From a virus, in the IMG/VR virus record IMGVR_UViG_3300020371_000012, positions 1 through 55,693 of that record: a stretch of DNA of 55,693 bases; one strand, written 5' to 3'. Below, one piece after another: positions 11,505 through 21,555 of this stretch. Below the pieces are notes generated by a model. That model was not told the DNA's origin, did no database searches, and saw only the letters and a list, made by a program, of their open reading frames with translations. Positions within the stretch are counted from its first letter, which is position 1, and each line of letters opens with the position of its first letter. The position numbers and the translations under genes are program-made.

Positions 11505-14500
11505 ATGCCTGACCTAAACAAAGTTAAGATCTCTCAATTAATTGAGTCCCAGATTCCTTCTTTTCTGAATCAGGAGTCTCCTCTTTTTCGTGAGTTTTTA
11601 GAACAGTATTACATATCCCAAGAACATCAATCTGGTGTTAACGATCTTGCTGTAAATCTTCCAGAATACAGACAAATTTCATCGTTTAACAATGAAACAC
11701 TAATTCCATATAATGTTCTTGGAGCTAAGATTTTTGCTTCTGATGATGTCATCACGGTTCAGTCAACTGCAGGATGGCCAGATCAGTATGGTTTGATAAA
11801 AATTGATAATGAAATTATTACATATAAGAGTAAAACTGCAAATCAGTTCTTAGATTGTAGTAGAGGATTTAGTGGAATTAGTAAAATTCAGAAAGATGGA
11901 AATTCTGAATTTCTAGATTTTTCTATTACTGAAGCTGATGAACACGAGGCAGGAACACTAGTATATAATTTAAGTAATTTATTTTTACAAGAATTCTTTT
12001 CTAAGTTTAAGAAAGAGTTTTTACCTGGGTTTGAAAATAGATCTTTTGTTACTGGAACTTCCGTTCAAAACATTCTTACCAGAGCTAAAGACTTTTATTC
12101 TGCAAAGGGAACCGACGCATCGTATCAGATTCTGTTCAAACTTCTATATGGTGAAGAAATTGAACTAATTAAACCCATTGATGATACTATTGTTGCTTCA
12201 TCAAACGTATATTTTAAAACTAAAAATGTTCTTGTAGAGAATCTTTTTGATGGAGATCCTTTAAGAACTGTAGGTAATTTCTTATTCCAGAATGTAAGTG
12301 GAATTGGAACGGTAAGTGCTTCGATCTATAATGTTGAATATAGACCGATTGATAGGAAAGATTTTTACGAACTTTCTCTGGACGCATCTTCATTCTCTGG
12401 AAGCTATCAGGTTCCTGGTAAAACAAAAACTCTTCAGACAATTCCTCAGTTCTCAAACAATCTTCTAGTTGACTCTACCATTGGATTTGAACAAGAGGGA
12501 ACTCTTTTAATTAAACCAACTGTAGATTCAAACTTCATTGAAGTATCTTACACCGATAAGACAGTTAATCAGTTTTTGGGTGTTAGTGGCATTTCTACTG
12601 ACTTGGTTTTTGGTGCAGAGGTTTTTGAAGATAAACTAGCATTTGCATATGCTGGATTTGGACAAACATCTTTAGTTCAGTTGAGAATTGTCAACGTTAT
12701 TGATAATGTCGATGTATCTGACACAGCCAACATGGTTGTTGGTGATAGTTTAAAGCTATCTACATTTGGTGCAGATAAGGGAGAAGATTCCCAGTTTAAT
12801 AGTTGGATTTATAATATTCCAACAATTCATAATATTAATACTGTTGATCAACTCAACATTAATACATTTAGAGTTAATTTGTTTGATGAGGTTGTTTTCT
12901 TTATTGGCGAGAAAATCACACTTTCTAATGGTACGCAAGAAATTATAGCAGAGATTAAAGATATTGAATATGATGCCTCTAGAAGTGAAAAGAGACTTAG
13001 TAACAGAGTAGTCGTTCAACTCAATGGAACTCTTCCCGCAAATCCTACGGTCCTTAAAAAGACCATTGTAAAGGCAGAACACAATTTAGGTAGATTTCCT
13101 GAAATTAATAAATTTCCTGTTGGTATTCAAAATAGTTATCTTTCAGATAATGAAGAAGACTATTTTGTAACTACTTCTGGTCTCCCAAACTATCCACTAT
13201 TTGCAACTGATAATAGGAAATTTGTCAAGACTGATAGTAATGAAACAGTAGATGGTAATGGAACACCAATCAATGGTGGTGGATTTACTTATCTTTTAAA
13301 ATCTGTTGATTCTGGTGGAGCTGCAGCTCAAGGACAACTTGCGTTAAACGTTGGTGGAAATACTCCTATCAAACATAATTATGTAACTGGTGAAAAAATC
13401 TTTTGGGATAATATCTACAATAGTGGAATTCAAACTGGAATCTATTTTGTTACTGCTGTAAGTGAGACTGAGTTCTACTTATCCTTTAGTGGTTCTGACG
13501 TATTCTCTAAAAAATATATTCCTTTCAAAATCAATTCTCCAGGACAATTTGTTGTTAAGTCTGGTTTTGAAAATAGGGAATTACAGCACCAAAAGATTTT
13601 AAGGAAGTTTCCATACGTCAAAAAACCATTTTTCTTTGATGATCCAAACAAAAGAGATATTAAAAATAGACCTATTGGTTTGTTAGCTAATGGTGTTGAA
13701 CTTTATCCGCCAACGGTATTTGATGAACAGATTTATTATGGTGATATCATCAATGTTAAGGTTACGAGTCCTGGTAGTGGATATGATGTAATCAACGGAC
13801 CAGATCTAGTAGTTCAGGATCAAAATGGGTCAGGTTGTAAAGCTTATCCAACAGTAACAGGATCTTTTTCCGAAGTAAGACTTGTATCTCCTGGAATTGG
13901 ATATCAGGAAAAACCAAAAATTACTGTTCAGGGTGGTAATGGATTTGGTGCTGTTCTTGAGTCTAACTTCGTAAGAGGAAAGATTATTGTTAATTTTAAA
14001 GCTGATGGAACTTCGGTAAACTCCAACTCAGATACAATTGATTTCCCATCAAAGCATAATTTTGATATTGGTGAAGAAGTTTTCTATGATGCAAAAGGAA
14101 ATACGCCAATTGGTAATTTAATTAGTGGATCTACTTACTTTGTTCGACCAATTGATTCCAAAACCATTTCTTTACATACATCATTCCAAGATGCAGTTAA
14201 TGGAACTAATGTGTTTAATATTGGAGCTCCAAGTTTTGGTTTCCATAGTTTCACTTCTTTGAAGTCGAAGAATACTATTACAAACATTTATGTAAAAGAA
14301 CCTGGAAGCGGATATTCAAATAGGAAAGTCGTTGTTCCTTCAAGAACTACTGCTGCTGGAACTAGATCTGGTATTGATACTTCTGATAATTACATTTTTG
14401 CAAGATCACACAAGTTCTCTAATGGTGATGTTGTAAGATATTCTTCTACTGGAAATTCGGTTGGTGGATTGAGTACCACCACAGAATATTTTATTAGAAC

Positions 14501-17500
14501 CATTGATGATGATAGATTTAAACTCTATGATGTCGGCATTGGGACTACAAGAGATACTACCAATTTTGATAAAAATAAAGAAGTATTTTTAGAAAATTTT
14601 GGATCGGGAGAGCATACAATTGCATATCCTCCAATTGTTGTAAACGTTGAGTCTCTTTCTGCTATTGGTGCAACAACAGTTATTCAACCAGAACTTGATC
14701 CAGTTGTTCTTGGTAGTATTGATAATGTATATCTTCAAGAGGGTGGAACTGGATATGGATCTACAAATATTGTAGATTTCCATAGAAGACCAAATGTTGG
14801 TATTTCTACAGTAGTATTCAAGGCATTATTGAAACCAATTATTATTGATGGTAGTATTGCCGATGTCCAAATTCTTGCAAGTGGAAAGGGATATAGAAAA
14901 GACTCCGATATCTTCGTTCATAGTGGAAAGGGTGATTTTGCCAAGATCAATCCAATTGTTGAAAATGGTGGAATTATTGGAGTCCAAATTCTTGATGGTG
15001 GTACTGGATATGGAGAAGAGACTCAATTAGAATTAAGGAATAGGGGTATTGGTGCCAAGTTCATTGCCGATGTCCATGAATGGAAAATTAACCAAGTAGT
15101 AAAATCCGATAATACCATCAGTAAAGAAGATGGTGCTTTATTGCGACCAACTACTAATCCAGATCTTGGACTCCAAGCGATTTCAATGTATCCTCCAAGA
15201 AAGTTAAGATATCAACTTGGAGATAATATTGATGTTGGTAATTTAGAACTGTCTCAAAATGCTATTCACTCCCCCATCATTGGTTGGGCATACGACGGCA
15301 ATCCAATCTATGGACCATATGGATATGAGAATGAAATTGGTGGTTCAGTTGTTAGACAAAACAGCGGTTATATTCTGAATAACGCAAGTCTTGTTGGCGT
15401 AAGACCTCCTGGATATTCTCTGGGATATTTTACAAATGATTTTGTTTACAATAACTCTGGAAGTCTTGATGAATATGGAGGAAGGTATTGCGTAACACCA
15501 CAATTCCCAGATGGAACATACGCATATTTTTATAGTATTGACGTTGATTCAAGTGGAGTTGCCGAACCTAAGTATCCATATGTTCTCGGAGAAAAGTTCA
15601 AAGATTTTCCAATCGAAGATAATTTCAATACATTCTTCAATCAAGATATTGATCTCTCTAAACAGAAATTATCTAGAAATGTTGGACCATATTATTTGTC
15701 ATTTGGCAATTCAAAATATGATCTTATCGACAAAGTTGATGATGATTTTCAACAGAAATTCTTTGTCCAAAAGGTAAGGACTTCTGGTATTGGATCTGTT
15801 AGTATTTTTAGTAGAGGTGACGGATATAAAGTTAATGATCTTCTAGATATTGACAATGAGGGAACTGATGGATCTGGTGCCACTGTTGTTGTTGGATCTA
15901 TTCTTGGAAAAGATGTCTCCACAATTGAAGTAGGCGTTTCCACATATAAAGAAACTGAGCTCAGAATTAATGGTCGTAGTGTAATAGGAATTACATCGAT
16001 TCCACATGATTTTGAAGATAATGAAATTATTCACATCTCTGGAATTACTACAGCTAAATTTGCACCTTTCTTTGGGGAACAGAAAATTACTGTTCCAAGT
16101 CGTCGATGTGGAATTAGCGAATTTGTCCCTAATATTGGAGTTACTGGGATAAGCACGTTTATCTACGTTACTAATACTGAAGGATTTAAAACTGGTGATC
16201 ATATCGGTGTTGGAACCGAGACGATGGTCATTACTGAAGTTGATAAGAAGTTTAAGAGATTTAGAGTCAGTAGAGAAAATTATGTTGGTATTGCAATTAC
16301 CCATCCCAAATCTACCAATTCCGTTTTCTTAAAACCAAGAGAATTTGAATTTAGTGCCAAAGTCGTAGATAAAGAATTCTTCACCTATGCGGTACAACCA
16401 AATAGAACCATTTACTTTTCCCCAGAAGAAACAGTTGGTATTGGTTCTACTGGATCGATTTATGATGTAATTAATACTGGTATTGGTTCTCTTGTAGCTC
16501 AAAGTTATGATACTAGATTTGTACCTCAACAGAGAATATATCTCCCAGATCACCGCCTTGCAACTGGACAACCACTTAGATACAATATAGGTATTGCTGG
16601 AACTTCACTTACAGTTGCAAAGACATCTGCTGGATCTACATCTGGTGTCGGAACTAGTAGGTTAGCTGATGATTCTATTGTATATGCAGTAAACTTTGGT
16701 CAGAATTATATTGGACTTTCCACTATTGGGTTTACTACAGGTGGAGATGCTCTGTATTTCTTCAATTTGTCATCAGGTATTGGATATGCACATTCATTAA
16801 CAACACAGTTCCCAACGGTAAAAGCAACAGCTCAAAGATATTATACGGAAGTTACTACTGATAAGGATCATGGATTGACTACAGGTGATGTTGTAAGATT
16901 TAATACAGCACCTACTCAATCGGAAACAGTTAAGTTTAGATTTGATCCAGTTATCTCTAAAGTTACAACCGATAAGGTTAGTTTCTCTAGCACTGATATT
17001 TCTGCAGATTATACATCTATTAATATTGATGATGAATCTTTCCAAAGTGGCGATAAAGTAGTTTTCTATGCCTCTGGTGGTAATCTTATTGGTGGTTTGG
17101 ATAATAACAGAACATATTTTGTCTTGAGACAAGATTCGGACTTTATTAAACTTGTAAAATACAAATCAGATATTAGTGATTCTGATGGAATTGTATTCAC
17201 TTCTGTTGATATTGGAACATATGAGATTGCTAAAGTTAATCCACCACTTTCGTTTACTAAAGGCAATAAAATCGTTATTGATGTTTCCGATGTCTCTTTG
17301 AGAGATATGAAGTTGGAATTTTATAGCGATGCTAATTACAATAATAGTTTAGAAACTACTGGTAGTAATCAAAATGGTTTTGCAATTACTAGAAATGGTA
17401 TTAGTGGTACTGCAAATGCTAGTATTGAAATTGACACCAGAAAAGAATATCCGACTAAGAGTTTCTATAACTTGATTCCAGTTGTACCTACTGACGAGAG

Positions 17501-20489
17501 AAAATTGAATATTCTCTCCGATAGAGATGTTATTGGTAACAACAGCATAAACACACAGGAACTTGTAGTTAATGGTGCAAGAGAAGTTACAGTAACAGGT
17601 GACAAGACATTTACATATAATCTGGATAGAAAACCATCTCAGTCACAAACGTATGTTTCTAGAGCTGGTGTTAGTACTATTTTCTATGAAACAGAATCTT
17701 TGAGTGCTACAGGTCCAGTCTTCAAAACAAAAACTAATTTTGAGGGTAGAGGATATAGAACTCTTCCAGTTGCTAATGGATTCATAAGTGAATCTGGAAA
17801 TAATGCAACATTGAAAGTTCTTTCTGAGAATATTGGAAAAATTGATACTCTGGAGAGAATTAAAGATGGATTTGATTATCCTACCGATCCTACTTTGACT
17901 CCATTTCTCAGTGTACCTGCTGTACTTGATATTGCAGGTGTTCAGAGAATTAAAGAGATTACAGTTCTTGATGGAGGTAAAAATTATTCTCAACCACCAA
18001 ACTTAATTGTACGTGGTAATGATACTGTAGACTTGCAGGCAAGACTTAGTGGTGGTGCTGTTGACAAGGTATTCATTCTCCAAAATGCATATGAGTTTGA
18101 TGAACCTCTAAGTATTATTTCGACACAAAACTCTAATGGTTATGATATTGATGCAATCACTCATGTTGGTGATACTGTTACTCTTGAATTGCTCCTTGAT
18201 GCTCAGTTTAATCTACCAATTAGAACTGGATACGGAGCTACAAATATTGAGTTTCCATTCAAAGTTGGCGACTCTATTTTTATTGAAGGTTGTAGACTGA
18301 AGGCTGATTCGTTGGCTAATGGAGAAATTAACTTCAACTCAGAAAACTTTGATCTTAAATTCTTTACCGTAACTGGTGTTGATACAAATAACTATACAGT
18401 TTCATATAGTGTTGCTGGAATCAATACTGGAACTTTAGGTTCTTATGATGATGATTTTGGATTGGGATATGTTGTCAACTATAATGACATGGCAAAATTC
18501 AGAATGGATCTCATCAATGATGCAACTTTCTTATCTGAAGAAAAAATTGTTTCTAAGAAATTTGAGGGATTTGTATCTCCTGGCGGATGGAACACGAAAT
18601 TGAGTCAACTTAGATTATCAAATACTTCTGGAGTCTTATCGGTAGGTGATGAGATTTATGGAGAACAATCCAAAATTAGGGGTAGAGTTGAGGCATTTAA
18701 CAAATTCAATATTAGAAGTACTCTCGGAGTAAGTAGAGATAGAATTGCTAAAAATGATAATAATGTTGGCATTCTTAACGACTTTAGTCAGAGGATTTCT
18801 GACAACTTCTATTATCAAAAGTTCTCTTATTCTATCAAGGGAAGAGTTCCTTATGATACATGGAAAGAATCTGTACGATCCATTGTTCACCCATCTGGAT
18901 TTAGAGAGTTCTGTGATCTCGAAATTATTAGCAAGCCTACTAAAAATATGAAGGTCAAGGCTTCTGATAACTCTGTAAGTCTACTTGTCAATATTGATAA
19001 TGACATTTACATGCAGGAGAGACAGAACTTTGCTCTTATTACTGAAGATGATATGGCTCCAGATGGAAGTATTCAAAGAATATTCTTCCCAGAAGGCAGA
19101 CCAATTAAGAGTTACATCCTGAATAAGACGAATAAAGTTCTTCTTATGGATGATATTTCCAGTGGTTTCAATGGAGACCATGATAGAACTGGAACTCTAG
19201 TTGGTAATGTTGGGTTTAAACTGAAGAGTAATAGTCAACCACTATTCAAAGCAACATTTGATGCTTCTTCTAGTTCAGTCATCGATCTAGTAGATAACAT
19301 TATTAGTATTCCAAACCATAACTTCCAGACAGGACAAGAACTAATCTATGACCTACAAGGTGGAAGTCCAATTGGAATTGCCACTACTTCTCATATCGCA
19401 GGTCTTAGAGATGTTGTGATGAGTGTAGAGTCTGCATTGGCTGGTTCTGGAGCAATGTTTGAGAATGGTTATAATGTAGAAATTCCAGAAGGTGGCGTTA
19501 CTGGTGTTGGTACTGTAGTCAATCCCATTGTCACATTTGTTGTATATGGATTTGGAAGCCCTGATGGTGGACTTCCTGGTATTTCCACCAGAGGAACTGG
19601 TGCCAGATTCCAAGTCAAATTCACTTATGATCAAAGTACAGGTCAACCTATTTCTACGAATGTTATTCTTACTCAAGGTGGAACTGGATACTATGTTGGT
19701 GACAATGTAAGTATTGCTGGTACACATCTTGGAGGAACAACTCCTGCAAACGATCTTACATTCCCTGTAACACGTATTACTGGTACTAGAACGGGTGTTA
19801 CTACTACTTACCTAGACGTACCATCCACCAGTGATTTGAGCGGTACTGGGGCGCGTTTTAACGTCACCCGTGATTCCAACTTGGATATTGAAAGTATCGT
19901 CGTTGTTACTGGTGGTAGTGGTTATGTCAGTACGGAAACGATTTCTATTGCTGGTACTTATATCGGTGGTAGTGGGTCTGGTGACGATCTTCTTTGCACA
20001 CCTGTTGAGTTGGGTGGTACGGCTATTCCAGAGAAAGTCTTTGTTCAGAAGATTGATGATGTTAAATTCAAGATTAGTGGATTGTCTACCGCACTGCCAC
20101 TAAACTTCATTGGTCTTGGAACTGGAACACATAAATTTAGTGTTGCTGATCCAAATACAAATGCATTGATTCTAATCGATAATATTATTCAGAGTCCTCT
20201 TAGAAATAAGAAACTCGATGTTGGCATTGGTTCACCAATTGGACTTTATGATCAAAGTATTGTTGTTACCACTGGTATCGCATCCCTGGCTCCAAATGAT
20301 ATTATCAAGTCTGGTGATGAATTTATGAAAGTCAAACAGATTGGTGATAGTGTTTATGTTCAGGGTAGAAGAGCTGAGATTGAAAATATCGTGGATAATA
20401 ATTTCTACTATGATGTAAATAGAATGAACTCTACTATCACTAGAGTTGATGAAACCATCGTAACTCATGATGATAGACCTCCATATTAA
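11505..20489 (+). CDS. Giant baseplate protein in gp7 position (YHYH domain)
   Basis: 2994 residues, about three times T4 gp7, and in the gp7 position between gp6 and gp8. The N-terminal 220 residues (KISQLIESQIPSFLNQESPLFREFLEQYYISQE, then FLQEFFSKFKKEFLPGF and AKDFYSAKGTDASYQILFKLLYGEEIEL) look like the conserved wedge-docking region. The rest is a chain of small beta modules: GGxGY turns (for example near residues 760, 800, 935 and 1085), HxF/L-x-x-GD repeats, and lipase-free linkers. At about residue 1259 GWAYDGNPIYGPYGYEN marks a YHYH domain. GIGT/GVGT dipeptide-rich segments continue to the C-terminus. Probable role: baseplate wedge plus peripheral decoration. Confidence 0.8.
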   Translation: MPDLNKVKISQLIESQIPSFLNQESPLFREFLEQYYISQEHQSGVNDLAVNLPEYRQISSFNNETLIPYNVLGAKIFASDDVITVQSTAGWPDQYGLIKIDNEIITYKSKTANQFLDCSRGFSGISKIQKDGNSEFLDFSITEADEHEAGTLVYNLSNLFLQEFFSKFKKEFLPGFENRSFVTGTSVQNILTRAKDFYSAKGTDASYQILFKLLYGEEIELIKPIDDTIVASSNVYFKTKNVLVENLFDGDPLRTVGNFLFQNVSGIGTVSASIYNVEYRPIDRKDFYELSLDASSFSGSYQVPGKTKTLQTIPQFSNNLLVDSTIGFEQEGTLLIKPTVDSNFIEVSYTDKTVNQFLGVSGISTDLVFGAEVFEDKLAFAYAGFGQTSLVQLRIVNVIDNVDVSDTANMVVGDSLKLSTFGADKGEDSQFNSWIYNIPTIHNINTVDQLNINTFRVNLFDEVVFFIGEKITLSNGTQEIIAEIKDIEYDASRSEKRLSNRVVVQLNGTLPANPTVLKKTIVKAEHNLGRFPEINKFPVGIQNSYLSDNEEDYFVTTSGLPNYPLFATDNRKFVKTDSNETVDGNGTPINGGGFTYLLKSVDSGGAAAQGQLALNVGGNTPIKHNYVTGEKIFWDNIYNSGIQTGIYFVTAVSETEFYLSFSGSDVFSKKYIPFKINSPGQFVVKSGFENRELQHQKILRKFPYVKKPFFFDDPNKRDIKNRPIGLLANGVELYPPTVFDEQIYYGDIINVKVTSPGSGYDVINGPDLVVQDQNGSGCKAYPTVTGSFSEVRLVSPGIGYQEKPKITVQGGNGFGAVLESNFVRGKIIVNFKADGTSVNSNSDTIDFPSKHNFDIGEEVFYDAKGNTPIGNLISGSTYFVRPIDSKTISLHTSFQDAVNGTNVFNIGAPSFGFHSFTSLKSKNTITNIYVKEPGSGYSNRKVVVPSRTTAAGTRSGIDTSDNYIFARSHKFSNGDVVRYSSTGNSVGGLSTTTEYFIRTIDDDRFKLYDVGIGTTRDTTNFDKNKEVFLENFGSGEHTIAYPPIVVNVESLSAIGATTVIQPELDPVVLGSIDNVYLQEGGTGYGSTNIVDFHRRPNVGISTVVFKALLKPIIIDGSIADVQILASGKGYRKDSDIFVHSGKGDFAKINPIVENGGIIGVQILDGGTGYGEETQLELRNRGIGAKFIADVHEWKINQVVKSDNTISKEDGALLRPTTNPDLGLQAISMYPPRKLRYQLGDNIDVGNLELSQNAIHSPIIGWAYDGNPIYGPYGYENEIGGSVVRQNSGYILNNASLVGVRPPGYSLGYFTNDFVYNNSGSLDEYGGRYCVTPQFPDGTYAYFYSIDVDSSGVAEPKYPYVLGEKFKDFPIEDNFNTFFNQDIDLSKQKLSRNVGPYYLSFGNSKYDLIDKVDDDFQQKFFVQKVRTSGIGSVSIFSRGDGYKVNDLLDIDNEGTDGSGATVVVGSILGKDVSTIEVGVSTYKETELRINGRSVIGITSIPHDFEDNEIIHISGITTAKFAPFFGEQKITVPSRRCGISEFVPNIGVTGISTFIYVTNTEGFKTGDHIGVGTETMVITEVDKKFKRFRVSRENYVGIAITHPKSTNSVFLKPREFEFSAKVVDKEFFTYAVQPNRTIYFSPEETVGIGSTGSIYDVINTGIGSLVAQSYDTRFVPQQRIYLPDHRLATGQPLRYNIGIAGTSLTVAKTSAGSTSGVGTSRLADDSIVYAVNFGQNYIGLSTIGFTTGGDALYFFNLSSGIGYAHSLTTQFPTVKATAQRYYTEVTTDKDHGLTTGDVVRFNTAPTQSETVKFRFDPVISKVTTDKVSFSSTDISADYTSINIDDESFQSGDKVVFYASGGNLIGGLDNNRTYFVLRQDSDFIKLVKYKSDISDSDGIVFTSVDIGTYEIAKVNPPLSFTKGNKIVIDVSDVSLRDMKLEFYSDANYNNSLETTGSNQNGFAITRNGISGTANASIEIDTRKEYPTKSFYNLIPVVPTDERKLNILSDRDVIGNNSINTQELVVNGAREVTVTGDKTFTYNLDRKPSQSQTYVSRAGVSTIFYETESLSATGPVFKTKTNFEGRGYRTLPVANGFISESGNNATLKVLSENIGKIDTLERIKDGFDYPTDPTLTPFLSVPAVLDIAGVQRIKEITVLDGGKNYSQPPNLIVRGNDTVDLQARLSGGAVDKVFILQNAYEFDEPLSIISTQNSNGYDIDAITHVGDTVTLELLLDAQFNLPIRTGYGATNIEFPFKVGDSIFIEGCRLKADSLANGEINFNSENFDLKFFTVTGVDTNNYTVSYSVAGINTGTLGSYDDDFGLGYVVNYNDMAKFRMDLINDATFLSEEKIVSKKFEGFVSPGGWNTKLSQLRLSNTSGVLSVGDEIYGEQSKIRGRVEAFNKFNIRSTLGVSRDRIAKNDNNVGILNDFSQRISDNFYYQKFSYSIKGRVPYDTWKESVRSIVHPSGFREFCDLEIISKPTKNMKVKASDNSVSLLVNIDNDIYMQERQNFALITEDDMAPDGSIQRIFFPEGRPIKSYILNKTNKVLLMDDISSGFNGDHDRTGTLVGNVGFKLKSNSQPLFKATFDASSSSVIDLVDNIISIPNHNFQTGQELIYDLQGGSPIGIATTSHIAGLRDVVMSVESALAGSGAMFENGYNVEIPEGGVTGVGTVVNPIVTFVVYGFGSPDGGLPGISTRGTGARFQVKFTYDQSTGQPISTNVILTQGGTGYYVGDNVSIAGTHLGGTTPANDLTFPVTRITGTRTGVTTTYLDVPSTSDLSGTGARFNVTRDSNLDIESIVVVTGGSGYVSTETISIAGTYIGGSGSGDDLLCTPVELGGTAIPEKVFVQKIDDVKFKISGLSTALPLNFIGLGTGTHKFSVADPNTNALILIDNIIQSPLRNKKLDVGIGSPIGLYDQSIVVTTGIASLAPNDIIKSGDEFMKVKQIGDSVYVQGRRAEIENIVDNNFYYDVNRMNSTITRVDETIVTHDDRPPY
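15240..15540 (+). other. YHYH domain inside the giant baseplate protein
   Basis: Residues about 1246-1345: HSPIIGWAYDGNPIYGPYGYEN, GYFTNDFVYNNSGSLDEYGGRYCVTPQFPDGTYAYFYS. The W-A-x-DG-x-PIYGPYG core and the LDEYNGR-C-VTP-FPDGTYAYF ending are the signature of the YHYH family (PF14240), often found in secreted bacterial proteins. Its occurrence within a tail protein is typical of marine T4-like phages. Confidence 0.8.
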
Positions 20490-20490
20490 C

Positions 20491-20498
20491 TATAAATA
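20491..20498 (+). promoter_or_regulatory. Late promoter, T4 type
   Basis: Exact TATAAATA, 20 bases before the ATG at 20519 and starting two bases after the stop of the giant gene. Confidence 0.75.
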
Positions 20499-20518
20499 AC
20501 AGAAAAACTATTTGAGTA

Positions 20519-21547
20519 ATGGCAAAGCAAGGCATTAATACTGGTACTGCCCCTAATGATGGCACTGGAGATACCCTGCTGGCGGGAACTCTGAAGATTA
20601 ACGCAAACTTCGATGAAGTTTACGAAACCTTTGGTGATGGAACTAATCTTGTTAGTTTCGTTTCTTACGCCACTACTGCGGGGTATTCTACCAACGCTGG
20701 TATTGCATCTACGTCTACCTATGCTCAGACTGCAAGATATGTAACATCAGATATTGATATCAACACAACTGGTGTTGTTACTTCGTCATATGCTGATATT
20801 GGAAAGATTACTATTCAGCAACCAGGAGCTATTACAGACGGTCCTATTGAAGTTGGATTTGCAGCCACTATGTTTAGGATCCGATCTGACGGAATGGTTG
20901 GAATTGGAACCTCTCTTCCAACATCACAACTTGAAGTTGCATCGTTCTCTGCATCTAGACCTGCATTGTGGGCTATCGCAAAGGCTCAAGGACCTTCTTT
21001 TAGAGCCTCTGACGAAGACATTACTCCAGAAAGAACTTTCATTGTTACAAAAGATGCCAATATTGGTATTGGTACAAATGTTCCGGCTGCCAACCAAAGA
21101 CTTGATGTCAGAGGTAATGTAACTACTCAAGGTGTTGTTACTCTTGACGGCACTGTTGATTTTAATAGTGATATTACTGAAACTGTAGTTAATGATTTTA
21201 GTGACAATATAACCGTATCTGCTGGAGGGACACTTACTGTTGATTTGTCTCAGGGAACTGTAGTTTTGGGTGGAATTACCACCTCAGTTATGACCTGGGA
21301 CTTCACTAATGTTACTGCATTAAATAGTAAGGCGACTACAGCAACTCTTGTTATTAATGCTGGTGTTGGATACACCTATGGTGATGCGGTTAATGTGAAC
21401 GGTGGACCTATCGCTGGTGGTGTTAGATGGGTTGGTGGAAATCCACCTCCTGCTTCAAATGGAGAGGATATTCTAACATTCAGTATCATTAGAGACTCTA
21501 CGGGTCTAACAAGAGTTTACTGCAGTAGTTCTATTAATATTAGCTGA
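20519..21547 (+). CDS. Virion structural protein, fibre-like
   Basis: 342 residues. The N-terminus (INTGTAPNDGTGDTLLAGTLKINANFDEVYETFGDGTNLV) is a recurrent attachment module of phage fibre and structural proteins. The centre holds two GIGT-linked repeats of a fibre type (MVGIGTSLPTSQLEV and NIGIGTNVPAANQRLDVRG), as in collagen-like or chaperone-of-endosialidase fibres. The C-terminal third is strand-rich. It probably sits on the baseplate as a short fibre or adaptor, and begins directly after its own late promoter. Confidence 0.75.
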   Translation: MAKQGINTGTAPNDGTGDTLLAGTLKINANFDEVYETFGDGTNLVSFVSYATTAGYSTNAGIASTSTYAQTARYVTSDIDINTTGVVTSSYADIGKITIQQPGAITDGPIEVGFAATMFRIRSDGMVGIGTSLPTSQLEVASFSASRPALWAIAKAQGPSFRASDEDITPERTFIVTKDANIGIGTNVPAANQRLDVRGNVTTQGVVTLDGTVDFNSDITETVVNDFSDNITVSAGGTLTVDLSQGTVVLGGITTSVMTWDFTNVTALNSKATTATLVINAGVGYTYGDAVNVNGGPIAGGVRWVGGNPPPASNGEDILTFSIIRDSTGLTRVYCSSSINIS

Positions 21548-21555
21548 TAAGATAA

